The notes under the pieces are model-generated. The model did not search any database. It saw only the letters and a list, made by a program, of their open reading frames with translations, and was not told where the DNA came from. A program made the translations under genes and the position numbers. Shown here one piece after another: positions 19,650-29,007 of a stretch of 64,000 nt of DNA; positions within the stretch are counted from its first letter, which is position 1; the number at the start of each line of letters is the position of its first letter. Source of the DNA: Bacillus testis (GTDB lineage: Bacteria; Bacillota; Bacilli; Bacillales; DSM-1321); NCBI RefSeq assembly GCF_001243895.1, contig NZ_LN851186.1, positions 2,257,300-2,321,299 on the forward strand, read 5' to 3'.

Positions 19650-19736
19650 TATTTATATTTATTGCGATTTCTGTCGCTTTTCTGGTGCATCAGCGCGAAA
19701 AATTGTTTCGTATACTAGTTGAGGCAAAATTTTCAG

Positions 19737-20636
19737 CTATCTCACTAAACTATTCCTTTTGAGGAATCTGCCATCAAACTCGATTGGAACTCCTTCTCCG
19801 TCTTTTTCGGCATGAATATGCAAATGGGGTTCTGTTGTATTTCCTGAATTTCCCACAAATCCAATGTCCTGTCCTTGTTGTACCATTTCACCAACTTCTA
19901 CACTACTACTTCCTTCTTGCATATGGGCGATTATGACATTCACATTCCCATCATCACATCGTATATTTACGTAATTTCCTTCTGGATTGCCAGAGTCTGC
20001 CTCCGGTGGTATCAAATCAGGCAAATCATGGCGTGCTTCTATTATTTTACCGGAGCATGGACTATATAATGCCTCTCCATAAATAGCGTACCGATTCAGC
20101 TCCTTCGGATAAATACCGCCGGCCCGCATCCCCAGTCCATTAAGCTTCACAATATCCAGAGCATACTTCTGAGGCGGATATGCATTATGATAATTGATTT
20201 GTACAGAATTTCCTCCCTGGCCAACATAATATGTCCCGTCTTTTAACGGGAATCCAAGTTCAATTGGGGAGTCATCCGTAGTAAAGCCGCTGAATGCCCA
20301 CACATTATTTAGGCCGAGAAACAATAAAAGGATCACATAGATACCTAAGGACCATTTCTGGCCGCGGCGGTATTTGATGCGGAAAGGCAAAACCCTCCCC
20401 TTTTTCCATGATCGGTAAATGGCAGCTATCATTAAAATCATCCATACATACCGCAAATAATAGCTAAGCCAATCCCATGGAGACCGGACAAACAACCCAA
20501 TTACAAACAACACCGTAAACAGTGCCTCTACAAGCCATTCCAACCTGCTATGGAACGATTTTCTCCATAACGCAATAATAAAAGCGGCCGGTAATGCCAC
20601 TTGTATAACCATTAACTGTATGATAGCGGCTGTCAT
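19737..20636 (-). CDS. Membrane-embedded M23-family (LytM) peptidase
   Basis: 299 residues. Four to five hydrophobic segments occupy residues 1-115. The extracytoplasmic C-terminal part (about 150-290) is an M23 zinc endopeptidase domain: YALDIVKLN supplies the first metal region, VNVIIAHMQEGSS and GQDIGFVGNSGNTTEPHLHIHAE carry the HxH pair. M23 enzymes cleave peptidoglycan cross-links or act as regulators of such enzymes. Most M23 proteins have one anchor, so a polytopic N-terminus is unusual. GGGGGGAATCGAT precedes the ATG. Single gene. Confidence 0.85.
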   Translation of the reverse strand: MTAAIIQLMVIQVALPAAFIIALWRKSFHSRLEWLVEALFTVLFVIGLFVRSPWDWLSYYLRYVWMILMIAAIYRSWKKGRVLPFRIKYRRGQKWSLGIYVILLLFLGLNNVWAFSGFTTDDSPIELGFPLKDGTYYVGQGGNSVQINYHNAYPPQKYALDIVKLNGLGMRAGGIYPKELNRYAIYGEALYSPCSGKIIEARHDLPDLIPPEADSGNPEGNYVNIRCDDGNVNVIIAHMQEGSSSVEVGEMVQQGQDIGFVGNSGNTTEPHLHIHAEKDGEGVPIEFDGRFLKRNSLVR

Positions 20637-20750
20637 ATCGATTCCCCCCTGTCATTTTAAGAAAAGACATTCATTGTCTCGTTTTCTATGCCTCACTTAA
20701 AAGAATACCTTTTTTTTACAATAAAACAACCAACTGCACGAAAATAGCAT

Positions 20751-20775
20751 AAAAAAAGACTTGGGTATTCCCAAG
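20751..20775 (-). terminator. Terminator of the glucosaminidase gene
   Basis: CTTGGG-AATA-CCCAAG on the minus strand, flanked by AAAAGG and TCTTTTTTT. It lies five bases past the stop codon. Confidence 0.8.
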
Positions 20776-20779
20776 CCTT

Positions 20780-21658
20780 TTATACGTTGGCACTCTGCAC
20801 ATCGTTGTCTATTTCATAAAGCCGGTATTGTTCGATGATTCCCATCAGTTGGCGGCCGTATATTCTTTCGCCGTTTTCGTTTTCTTTCGTGCTGTAGCCT
20901 GCCGCCTGCAATGCCATTGCCTGATCGGCGTAAGTTTCAGCTTCAAACAAGCCGTGCTTTGTATAGCGGGGGTTCTCTTTCAAGAATCGGCCGTGGTCCT
21001 TGATGGATTCATCAATCGAATCGTACACCCTGAACTTTGCCGTTATTTGCCTATCATATTGTTCGCTGGTATGGAGGCTTGCCGTTTTTCCGCTCCAGCC
21101 ATGATCCTTGATGCCGAACAGATTATTATATTCCGTTGACAAATGCGAGCGCCCCCAATTAGACTCCAGAATAGCCTGAGCGATCGTGACGGAAGGCAGA
21201 ACGCCGAATTCTCGGTAATTCTCGATGCCAGCTTTCTCGATGCTCGCGATGAATTGTGTCTGCATACTCGTATCATCCTTTACGAAAAACCGTCCCACTC
21301 CCGCCAGATACTTCTCATAAGCCGCCAGCTCCTGCTTTTGCCTGATGTTGAAATCAAGCATCGCCGCCACTTCTTCAATGGATTTGACGGAGTACCGCCC
21401 TTCGTTTTCCACAATGAACAAATCGACGATCCGTACGATTTGCTCATCAGTCAATGTATCTATGTCATACTCGACTGCCGCAACAGCCGCTATTGTTTTC
21501 CAATCGACCTGTATCTTTCCCTGGCTTGCTTTTTCTGTTGCTGTCTTTATATCCTCCATCTTCTCTGCCGGAATGGAAACCGGCATAAAGGATTTGAAGA
21601 CTGTCCAGGCCATGAGCAAGAGAATGATCACAATTGTCCATTTTATAAGTTTCTTCAT
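20780..21658 (-). CDS. Membrane-anchored endo-beta-N-acetylglucosaminidase (LytG/FlgJ type)
   Basis: 292 residues from the ATG at 21658, seven bases after GGGGAAG; a longer frame has no ribosome site. Residues 5-24 form a TM anchor. The GH73 glucosaminidase domain (about 130-285) shows the catalytic-glutamate region VTIAQAILESNWGRS and NNLFGIKDHGWSG, then the YDRQITAKFRVYDSIDESIKDHGRFL block. Such enzymes cut the glycan strand of peptidoglycan, in cell separation or wall turnover. It resembles B. subtilis LytG in size and layout. Residues 30-120 are a helical linker of unknown function. Single gene. Confidence 0.88.
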   Translation of the reverse strand: MKKLIKWTIVIILLLMAWTVFKSFMPVSIPAEKMEDIKTATEKASQGKIQVDWKTIAAVAAVEYDIDTLTDEQIVRIVDLFIVENEGRYSVKSIEEVAAMLDFNIRQKQELAAYEKYLAGVGRFFVKDDTSMQTQFIASIEKAGIENYREFGVLPSVTIAQAILESNWGRSHLSTEYNNLFGIKDHGWSGKTASLHTSEQYDRQITAKFRVYDSIDESIKDHGRFLKENPRYTKHGLFEAETYADQAMALQAAGYSTKENENGERIYGRQLMGIIEQYRLYEIDNDVQSANV

Positions 21659-21891
21659 GCATCTTCCCCTTTTGAATGGATGTGTATGAATCAATCATAC
21701 TCTTTCTTTCATTCTATAAAACTCATTGCCTGGATGCCAGAAAAATGAATGGGAAAGCTTCTTTTCGCTATTCCTCGCTTGGCGGCTTCCTCAAGACAAG
21801 AAAAGGTTTCACATTCCAACGTTTAGACTTAATTCTATTTTCACTGAATGTGGACTATCCAATTAAGGGTTACACCTATACAGTGTACAAC

Positions 21892-21927
21892 AAAAAAAGG
21901 CCTGTTCTTATAGTAAGAGACCAGGCC
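21892..21927 (-). terminator. Terminator downstream of metH
   Basis: GGCCTGGTCTCTTA / TAAGAACAGGCC on the minus strand with a 3-base loop and a small internal mismatch, followed by TTTTTTT. It lies about 225 bases after metH, with a copy of the dispersed repeat in between. Confidence 0.8.
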
Positions 21928-21979
21928 ATAATATACTGTATGTTCCCTATGTTTTTACTCTATGATAAAGTGAGGCTTT

Positions 21980-22021
21980 AATCGGTGGTTCCATTCATCC
22001 CCACCGATTATGAATGGAACC
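21980..22021. repeat. Interleaved inverted repeats (A-B-A'-B' order)
   Basis: AATCGGTGG (21980-21988) is complementary to CCACCGATT (22001-22009). The block between them, TTCCATTCAT (21989-21998), is complementary to ATGAATGGAA (22010-22019). The two hairpins share sequence and exclude each other, or form a strained pseudoknot. It abuts the left side of dispersed repeat copy 2. Confidence 0.6.
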
Positions 22022-22113
22022 AATCGAATTTTCACTGGCGCTTGATCGCCCACTTACACTCTTTGTTTTCATTCCCTGTTGAAGCGGGAGTCTTAGTGCC
22101 AGCTAAAATGGGG
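22000..22113 (+). repeat. Dispersed intergenic repeat, copy 2
   Basis: Contains CCCCACCGATTA, AACCAATCG, CTGGCGCTTGATC (22035-22047) and the right end TTAGTGCCAGCTAAAATGGGG. CTGGCGCT (22035-22042) and AGTGCCAG (22095-22102) are complementary with one G-U pair, so the element can close as a hairpin about 68 bases long. It lies between metH and the terminator at 21892-21927. Confidence 0.65.
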
Positions 22114-22153
22114 CAAACCGATCAGGAGATCTCCAAAACGTTGATCTGCCAAC

Positions 22154-25100
22154 TTATCTCTCCACATTAAAATACCTAGCTTCCGGATGGGCAAACACCA
22201 CCGCCGAAACGCTTGCTTCCGGTTCCATCATGCATCCTTCTGTCAACTGGATGCCGATATCCTCCGGTTGTAGCAGCCTGAATAGCTTTTCCTGGTCTTC
22301 AAGGTTCGGGCAGGCCGGGTAGCCGAATGAGTAGCGCTGTCCGGTATATTTGGCTGCGAAACGGTCGCGCATGGCCATATCGACGGGATCGTGAATTCCC
22401 CATTTATCGCGCATGATATGGTGGATTCGCTCAGCGAAGCCTTCGGCCGTTTCGAGGGCCAGCGATTGAATCGCATGGCTTCTGAGGAATTCCCCTTGTT
22501 CTTTAAAATGCTCGCTGCGTTCTCTGATGCCGGCACCGGCTGTCACGATAAACATGCCCACATAATCCATTTCCCCGGAATCGACCGGTTTCAAGTAATC
22601 CGCTAAACATAGGAAAGGGGCTTTTTCCTGGCGAGGGAAGTCAAAGGTTTCTAATATCTCTTGTTGATGATCCGGATGATAGATCAACACTTTATTCCCG
22701 GAGCTTTGGGCAGGAAAAAACCGATAGACGCCATTCACTTGATGCCGCTCTCTCTTCAGATCCTCAATTAGTTCTTGTACCAGATTATTCAACATGATGG
22801 CCCGTTCATCCCCTTGTTGCAATAGGAGGTCCACCCTTCCCTTCAACCCCAAGTGGTGGGCTAACAGCATTTGCTTGTTCACGTAAGGAAGAATGAAATC
22901 AAGCGGATATCCAGCTAGAACATGCCTGTCGAGGTTTTCCGGCACCTTGACAACTGCCGGCGCCATTTCGACTTTAGGCTTTGATAATACCGCTACTGCA
23001 CCCTGCTTTTCGGCAGTTGCAGTCACAACAGCTTTCTGCCGTTTATCGGCCAGTTCCTGCAGATAGCTTTCCTTTTCCGCTTGCTCGCCATGCAAGGTGT
23101 TAGCCAGCTGGAGTCCCTGCATCGCGTCTTTCGCATAAATGACCGTACCGTCATATTGGGGCGCAATTTTTGTATCGGTGAATTTCCGGGACAGGGCAGC
23201 ACCGCCGACCATGATTGGTGTATCGATCTGTTGCTCCTTAAGGTCCTGCGCAGTCAGTACCATCTGCTGCGCCGACTTCACCAATAATCCGGAAAGGCCG
23301 ATCATAGTCGGCTTATGTTCGCGGACCGCCTCAATGATCTGTTGTGGCGGAACTTTAATGCCGAGATCGATGATTTCATACCCATTATTCGATAAGATAA
23401 TGTCAACGAGATTTTTGCCGATGTCATGGACATCCCCTTTGACAGTCGCTAGGATGATTTTCCCCTTGGAAGCCCCGCCGGCGTCTCCTTGTTCCATGAA
23501 GCCTTCAAGATAAGAAACAGAAGCCTTCATGCTCTCAGCACTCTGAAGCACTTCCGCTACGATTAATTGGTTGTCATTGAATAGCTCGCCGACTTTTGCC
23601 ATTCCGTCCATCAGCGGCCCGTTAATAATATCGAGCGGCTTCATCCCCAGCCCCAGCGCTTCATCCAGGTCAGGGATCAACCCTTCTTTTGTGCCTTCAA
23701 TGATATAATAGGCAAGCCTTTCTAATAGTGGAAGCTCAGCAGTTTCAGCCCGTTTTTCCGATTTCTTGCCACGATAGTAAGCGATGAAGCGCTGCAAAGT
23801 ACCATCATTTGTTTCGAAAATGAGTTGATCAGAAAGATCGCGTTCTTCCTCTCCGATGCTAGCATAGCGTTCCAATTTTTCCGTGTTGACAATAGCGTAG
23901 TCCAAGCCTGCTTTTGTGCAATGGTAAAGGAAAACGGCATTCAGGATTTCCCGCCCGCGCGGCGGCAAGCCGAATGATACATTGGAGATGCCGAGGATGG
24001 TCAAGCAGCCCGGCAGTTCTTCTTTGATTGCCTGTATCCCTTTGATGGTCTCTGCAGCCGCTCCAATATACTGCTCATCTCCTGTTCCTACCGGAAAGAC
24101 GAGCGGGTCAAAAATAAGGTCATTCGGATGGATGCCGTATTTATGGACGAGCAGTTCATATGAACGCTTTGCCACCCGCAATTTATCTTCAGCCGTAACA
24201 GCCATGCCCTTTTCATCGATTGTTCCCACGACAAGCGCCCCGCCATAGCGGTGCAATAGCTTGCTCACCGACGCAAACTTGGCTTCCCCGTCTTCCAGGT
24301 TGACAGAGTTGATAATCGCTTTTCCTTGGGAGTGTTTAAGGGCCTGTTCGATGACCTCATCATCGGTACTGTCGATCACTAAAGGCACCTTCACTTTCTT
24401 GACGGCTTCCTGGACGAACTCCTTCATATTATTCAGTTCATCATCATCCGGATCAGCCAGGCAAATATCGATGACATGAGCTCCTTTTTTGACTTGGGAG
24501 CGCGCAATTTCAGCAGCTTGTTCGAATTTTTTATTCCTGATCAATTCCTTGAACTTTCTCGATCCGATTACATTGGTCCGTTCCCCGACAAACAGCGGAC
24601 GCATGCTGTCGTCATAGAATAGAGCATCGTTGCCGGAGACACCGTGATGCTCCCTTTCTGCAGGGATTGCCCGCGGCGGGATTCCTTCTAAAGCGGCTGC
24701 CATCTTTTCTATATGGGCAGGGGTTGTGCCGCAACACCCGCCAATCAGGTTTACCCATCCTTTTAATGCAAACTGTTTCACTTTTTCTGCTAGTGATTCG
24801 GGTGATTCATGATAGTGGCCTTCTTCATCGGGAAGGCCGGCATTCGGATAGCAGCTGATTGCTGTATTTGCGAGGCTTGCCAGTGTTCTGATATGGTCGC
24901 TCATGAACTCCGGGCCGGTCGCACAATTCAATCCGACTGCCAACGGCTTCATATATTCAGCAGAAAGGTAAAAAGAATCGATTGGCTGGCCGGCAAGCGT
25001 TGTGCCCATCGGTTCGATTGTTCCCGATAGAATCAGCGGCAACTTGCGCCCTGTTTCTTCGGAAGCCTGTTCGATGCCGTTAAAGGCAGCTTTTACATTC

Positions 25101-25603
25101 AAGAAATCCTGGCATGTCTCCAAAATAAACAAATCACAACCGCCATCAATCAGCCCTTTCGCCTGTTCGCGGTAGCAATCGACTAGCTCATCAAACGTTG
25201 TTCCCCCTGTCAGAGACAATGTCTTCGTCGTTGGACCGATCGAGCCGGCTACATAGCGCGGCTTTTCCTTAGACTGGTATGAGCTGCAAGCTTCCTTTGC
25301 CAGTCTGGCGGCAGCGACATTCAGTTCATACGCCAAGTGCCCAAGATTATATTCAGCAAGGACAATCCGTGTAGCGCCGAATGTATTGGTTTCAATAATG
25401 TCCGAGCCGGCAGCCAAATAGGCATCATGAATGCCTGTTATGATATCTGGCGCCGTAAGTGTGACATATTCATTGCATCCTTCATACGCTTCTCCCCCAA
25501 AATCGGCGGGAGAAAGGTCTGCTTTCTGGATCATCGTTCCCATGGCCCCATCCAACAGGAGTATCTTTTCCTTCATTAATTGTTGCAGACTTGGTTTACT
25601 CAT
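22154..25603 (-). CDS. metH: Cobalamin-dependent methionine synthase
   Basis: 1149 residues from the ATG at 25603, after AAGGAAG; it overlaps the end of the yitJ-like gene by 8 bases, suggesting coupled translation. MetH transfers a methyl group from 5-methyltetrahydrofolate through cobalamin to homocysteine. Domains in order: homocysteine S-methyltransferase (1-310; zinc cysteines in LNCATG and GGCCGTTP), pterin-binding (about 345-610), cobalamin cap and binding domain (about 640-870; VKGDVHDIGKNLV carries the cobalt-ligating histidine), and the AdoMet reactivation domain (about 900-1149, ending with the TEGCMMEPEAS block). It is the last gene of an S-box-controlled operon. Confidence 0.97.
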   Translation of the reverse strand: MSKPSLQQLMKEKILLLDGAMGTMIQKADLSPADFGGEAYEGCNEYVTLTAPDIITGIHDAYLAAGSDIIETNTFGATRIVLAEYNLGHLAYELNVAAARLAKEACSSYQSKEKPRYVAGSIGPTTKTLSLTGGTTFDELVDCYREQAKGLIDGGCDLFILETCQDFLNVKAAFNGIEQASEETGRKLPLILSGTIEPMGTTLAGQPIDSFYLSAEYMKPLAVGLNCATGPEFMSDHIRTLASLANTAISCYPNAGLPDEEGHYHESPESLAEKVKQFALKGWVNLIGGCCGTTPAHIEKMAAALEGIPPRAIPAEREHHGVSGNDALFYDDSMRPLFVGERTNVIGSRKFKELIRNKKFEQAAEIARSQVKKGAHVIDICLADPDDDELNNMKEFVQEAVKKVKVPLVIDSTDDEVIEQALKHSQGKAIINSVNLEDGEAKFASVSKLLHRYGGALVVGTIDEKGMAVTAEDKLRVAKRSYELLVHKYGIHPNDLIFDPLVFPVGTGDEQYIGAAAETIKGIQAIKEELPGCLTILGISNVSFGLPPRGREILNAVFLYHCTKAGLDYAIVNTEKLERYASIGEEERDLSDQLIFETNDGTLQRFIAYYRGKKSEKRAETAELPLLERLAYYIIEGTKEGLIPDLDEALGLGMKPLDIINGPLMDGMAKVGELFNDNQLIVAEVLQSAESMKASVSYLEGFMEQGDAGGASKGKIILATVKGDVHDIGKNLVDIILSNNGYEIIDLGIKVPPQQIIEAVREHKPTMIGLSGLLVKSAQQMVLTAQDLKEQQIDTPIMVGGAALSRKFTDTKIAPQYDGTVIYAKDAMQGLQLANTLHGEQAEKESYLQELADKRQKAVVTATAEKQGAVAVLSKPKVEMAPAVVKVPENLDRHVLAGYPLDFILPYVNKQMLLAHHLGLKGRVDLLLQQGDERAIMLNNLVQELIEDLKRERHQVNGVYRFFPAQSSGNKVLIYHPDHQQEILETFDFPRQEKAPFLCLADYLKPVDSGEMDYVGMFIVTAGAGIRERSEHFKEQGEFLRSHAIQSLALETAEGFAERIHHIMRDKWGIHDPVDMAMRDRFAAKYTGQRYSFGYPACPNLEDQEKLFRLLQPEDIGIQLTEGCMMEPEASVSAVVFAHPEARYFNVER

Positions 25604-27437
25604 AGAGAACACTTCCTTCAACTTTGATTGCATCCTGTATGCGGATATATTTCGTTAGCTCAACACTCATCCGATAGCGAAGAAACGGTGTAATTAGATA
25701 AATACCGTTAAAGCGGTCCATCACTGCGGATACCAATTCTTTAGCGATCGCCATTCCTTCCCTTTCCGCCTGCAACGGCGTCTCTGCCTTTGCCATCGCC
25801 CGAAGCACCTGGTCCGGCAATGTGATGCCTGGGACTTCATGATGGATGAATTCAGCATTCCGGTAACTGGTGAGCGGCATAATCCCGACAAAAACAGGCA
25901 CGGGTAAATGTTTTACAGCTTGATAGAGTTCTTCTGCTTGCCCGACGGAATAAATAGGCTGTGTCAAAAAGGAATCCGCCCCGTATTTCACTTTTTTCTC
26001 CATGCGGGCGACCGCTCTATGAAGAACCTTGACATTGGGATTAAAGGCAGCGGCCACCTTAAAATTTGTTTTTCTGCCGAGTGGTTTCCCGCTGTAAGAG
26101 ATCCCTTCATTGAATTGTTTCACTAGCGCAATCAGATCCATGGAGGATACATCATACACCGAGGTGGCTCCTGGAAAATCGCCGACTTTGGAGGGATCAC
26201 CCGTTACCACCAATAATTCTTCCATTCCAAGCGTATGGAGACCCATCAGATGGGACTGCAGGCCGATGAGGTTATGGTCGCGGCAGGCAAGATGAATCAA
26301 GGGATTGATTCCCATTGTTTGCAGTTGCATGCCCATTGCCATGTTGCTGATACGCGGCGTGGCCAGCGAATTATCGGCCAGTGTGATGGTATCGGCGCCA
26401 GCTGCCATAATGGCCGCAGCACCTTCCAAATAAAGTGATGTTTCCAATTTTTTAGGCGGATCCAATTCCACCAGGATGGTCCGTTCCTGTCGCACCTTAT
26501 TGTAGAAAGCCTGTTTTTCGCCCTTTCGGTTGCTTTCGATTACCTCTATCTTGGGAGCCCTGGCTTTTTTCAAAGTCACTGGCGGCAACCCTTGAAGTGC
26601 TTCTTTGACAGCTTTGATGTGCTTCGGAGTTGTCCCGCAACAGCCGCCTATTATTCTTACTCCCTGTTCTCTCAGTTCCAACGCTCTCTTGCCAAAATAT
26701 TCTGTATTTTCTCCATAAGTCAGTATGCCGTCGCTGTATTCAGGCAAGCTGGCGTTTGGATAGGCGCATAGAACCGCCCGGGTCGGAATGGGAACCTGTT
26801 CCAACGCCCGTATCATGTGATAGGGGCCTAGGCGGCAGTTGACCCCCACCGCATCCGGCCCAAGGTCCTCAAGCCGCGCCAATGCTTCAGCCAAATGCAT
26901 GCCGTTTTGCAGGTAGCCGACCTCATGCATCGATACATTAGCGATGATCGGCAAATCGGTTTCCTGCCTGGCTATTTTTAAAACGGTTTCGATTTCTTCA
27001 AAATCATAAAACGTTTCGAGCAATAAACCGTCTGGATCCTCCAGCAACAGGCTGAACAACTGCTCGCGAAAATTGCGTTTGATTTCTTCATGGGTTAAAT
27101 CCGATTTTTTTAAGCCCCGGGATGCCCCGATTGTCCCAAATACGAAGGAATCGTTGCTTGCTGCGCTCCTGGCGATTTTCATGCCCTCTCTATTAATGGA
27201 AGACACATCATCTTCAAGCCCATACCGTTTCAATTTATAGTGATTGGCTCCGTATGTATTGGATTGAATGAGATCGGCTCCGGCCTGTACGTATGCCGTG
27301 TGGATATTCTTGATCAATTCTGGATGGGTGAGGTTTAACTCTTCATTGCATTGATCTACACCGGTTGCATGGAGAAGCGTCCCCATGGCCCCTTCTCCAA
27401 TCAATATTCTTTTTTGTACTTCATCGCGAAAATTCAT
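25596..27437 (-). CDS. yitJ: Bifunctional homocysteine S-methyltransferase / 5,10-methylene-THF reductase
   Basis: About 613 residues (ATG at 27437 after AGAGGGG; a TTG one codon earlier is possible). The N-terminal domain (1-290) is a homocysteine methyltransferase with zinc cysteines in VNCRLG and GGCCGTTPKH. The C-terminal domain (about 320-610) is a MetF-type TIM barrel reducing methylene-THF to methyl-THF, with ILVELDPPK and FLTQPIYSVGQAEEL. It supplies the methyl donor for MetH, next in the operon. B. subtilis YitJ has the same fusion and is S-box controlled. About 46 bases separate it from the metI-like gene. Confidence 0.95.
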   Translation of the reverse strand: MNFRDEVQKRILIGEGAMGTLLHATGVDQCNEELNLTHPELIKNIHTAYVQAGADLIQSNTYGANHYKLKRYGLEDDVSSINREGMKIARSAASNDSFVFGTIGASRGLKKSDLTHEEIKRNFREQLFSLLLEDPDGLLLETFYDFEEIETVLKIARQETDLPIIANVSMHEVGYLQNGMHLAEALARLEDLGPDAVGVNCRLGPYHMIRALEQVPIPTRAVLCAYPNASLPEYSDGILTYGENTEYFGKRALELREQGVRIIGGCCGTTPKHIKAVKEALQGLPPVTLKKARAPKIEVIESNRKGEKQAFYNKVRQERTILVELDPPKKLETSLYLEGAAAIMAAGADTITLADNSLATPRISNMAMGMQLQTMGINPLIHLACRDHNLIGLQSHLMGLHTLGMEELLVVTGDPSKVGDFPGATSVYDVSSMDLIALVKQFNEGISYSGKPLGRKTNFKVAAAFNPNVKVLHRAVARMEKKVKYGADSFLTQPIYSVGQAEELYQAVKHLPVPVFVGIMPLTSYRNAEFIHHEVPGITLPDQVLRAMAKAETPLQAEREGMAIAKELVSAVMDRFNGIYLITPFLRYRMSVELTKYIRIQDAIKVEGSVLYE

Positions 27438-27483
27438 CAAGTATTCCCCTCTTATTCGGTTAATATGCCCGTTATGCGCTTAC

Positions 27484-28641
27484 TCAGGATAAAACAGCTT
27501 GTGTAACGAGGCTTAGTGCCTGCTCCAAATCTTTTATCAGGTCATCCGCATGCTCGATTCCGACAGACATCCTAAGCAGCCTTGAACTGATTCCTTTTTC
27601 TTCCCTGATGGCAGCAGGGATATCCGCATGAGTCTGGGTAGCCGGATAGGTGATCAACGATTCAACCCCGCCCAGGCTTTCTGCAAAAGAAATCAGTTTG
27701 ACGTGCTTCAGTATCCCTGCGGCCGCAGCTTCATCCTTCAGCTCGAAAGAAAGCATGGCGCCAAATCCCTTGCTTTGCCGTACCGAAAGTTCGTATTGCG
27801 GGTGTGTGCTGCTGCCGGGGTAATAGACGGACTCGACTGCATCATGGTTCTCCAGCCATTTGGCGATAGCGGCGGCATTTTGCTGCTGCTTATCCATACG
27901 CACCGCCAATGTCTTCAGCCCCCTTAAACAAAGCCAACTATCCTGTGGGCCTAAAATGCCTCCGGTCCCATTTTGCAGCTTGGCGATTTTTTCGCTCAAT
28001 TCCGGATGGGCCGCCACAACAAGTCCACCGATGATATCATTATGGCCCCCGAGATATTTAGAAGCGCTATGGACTACCAGATCGAACCCAAAGGTAATCG
28101 GCTTTTGGAGATAAGGGGTCAAAAAAGTATTGTCGCAAATGGTTAAAATGGAATGGCCTTTTGCCAGCGAACAAACAGCCTCGAGATCAGTCACCTTCAT
28201 TAGGGGATTGGATGGAGTCTCAATGAAAATCGCCGCGGTTCTATCCGTTATGGACTGCTTTATCTTTTCAATCGAGGTGGTATCGACATACGATGCATGG
28301 ATTCCATAGATGCGGAATGTCTCTTCTAGCAAACGATATGTACCGCCATACAGATCATCGGAAATGATGATGTGGTCGCCGGGCTTGAACAGGAACATGA
28401 TGGCGGTGATGGCTGCCATCCCTGAAGAAAAAGCAAATCCCCGGTCCCCTTCCTCCAAAGCGGCGATTGCCTCTTCCAAGGCTTGCCGTGTCGGATTGGC
28501 TGTCCTTGAATAATCAAAGCCTGTACTTTTACCCAGTTCAGGATGTTCAAATGTAGCACACTGATAGATTGGCGTACTTAAAGCTCCTGTCGCTGCATCT
28601 TTTTTTACGCCGGCCTGCACCAGCTTCGTTTCTGTTTTCAT
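27484..28641 (-). CDS. metI: Trans-sulfuration PLP enzyme, cystathionine gamma-synthase / O-acylhomoserine thiolyase type
   Basis: 385 residues of the Cys/Met-metabolism PLP family. GFDYSRTANPTRQALEEA binds the substrate/PLP phosphate of the neighbouring subunit, SGMAAITAI follows, and the PLP lysine is in VVHSASKYLGGHND. The C-terminal SFAESLGGVESLITYPATQT is typical of cystathionine gamma-synthase/MetI, though a lyase (MetC) is not excluded. In B. subtilis metI is followed by metC; here metC is absent and yitJ-metH follow, so either direct sulfhydrylation or an elsewhere-encoded lyase would provide homocysteine. AAAGGAGGAATGGCGGA precedes the ATG. A SAM-I riboswitch controls it. Confidence 0.88.
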   Translation of the reverse strand: MKTETKLVQAGVKKDAATGALSTPIYQCATFEHPELGKSTGFDYSRTANPTRQALEEAIAALEEGDRGFAFSSGMAAITAIMFLFKPGDHIIISDDLYGGTYRLLEETFRIYGIHASYVDTTSIEKIKQSITDRTAAIFIETPSNPLMKVTDLEAVCSLAKGHSILTICDNTFLTPYLQKPITFGFDLVVHSASKYLGGHNDIIGGLVVAAHPELSEKIAKLQNGTGGILGPQDSWLCLRGLKTLAVRMDKQQQNAAAIAKWLENHDAVESVYYPGSSTHPQYELSVRQSKGFGAMLSFELKDEAAAAGILKHVKLISFAESLGGVESLITYPATQTHADIPAAIREEKGISSRLLRMSVGIEHADDLIKDLEQALSLVTQAVLS

Positions 28642-28690
28642 TCCGCCATTCCTCCTTTAAGTCGGGAAACTTGAAAGCCATTTTAACGTC

Positions 28691-28717
28691 AAAAAACGCC
28701 CTTTCAGAGAAAGAGCG
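28691..28717 (-). terminator. Riboswitch-controlled terminator of the methionine operon
   Basis: On the minus strand CGCTCTTTC-TCT-GAAAGGGCG (9 bp, one G-U) is followed by TTTTTT, 24 bases after the SAM-I aptamer and about 50 bases before the metI-like start. Confidence 0.9.
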
Positions 28718-28740
28718 CCTTCAATCAGCCAAAGCAACTT

Positions 28741-28845
28741 CTCTCTCATCGACTAGAATAAATTCCTATGGCATTGGCACCGTTCAATATTTGATGGTTG
28801 CCGGAGCGTCACAGGGCCATATCCCTCGACTCCTCTAGATAAGAG
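28741..28845 (-). promoter_or_regulatory. SAM-I riboswitch (S-box) of the metI-yitJ-metH operon
   Basis: The minus strand reads CTCTTATCTAGAG, GGGAtaTGGCCCtgTGAcgC, CCGGCAACC, CGGTGCCAAT and closes with GATGAGAG. P1 is CTCTTATC (28838-28845) with GATGAGAG (28743-28750). These are the conserved elements of SAM-I aptamers in order. With the following terminator it should stop transcription when S-adenosylmethionine is high. Confidence 0.95.
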
Positions 28846-29007
28846 TTCATTATTCAGTTAATTCAAAATATTTCATTTTTACCATCATAAAGAGTTATTG
28901 GTTATTTGTCAACAACCTTCTGAACTTTCTTATTATATGTTAAAATGGAATATTGAAAGAGTCATAGAGTGAATATCCGTAATCGCTGTCTGTCAGGAGG
29001 AAACATC

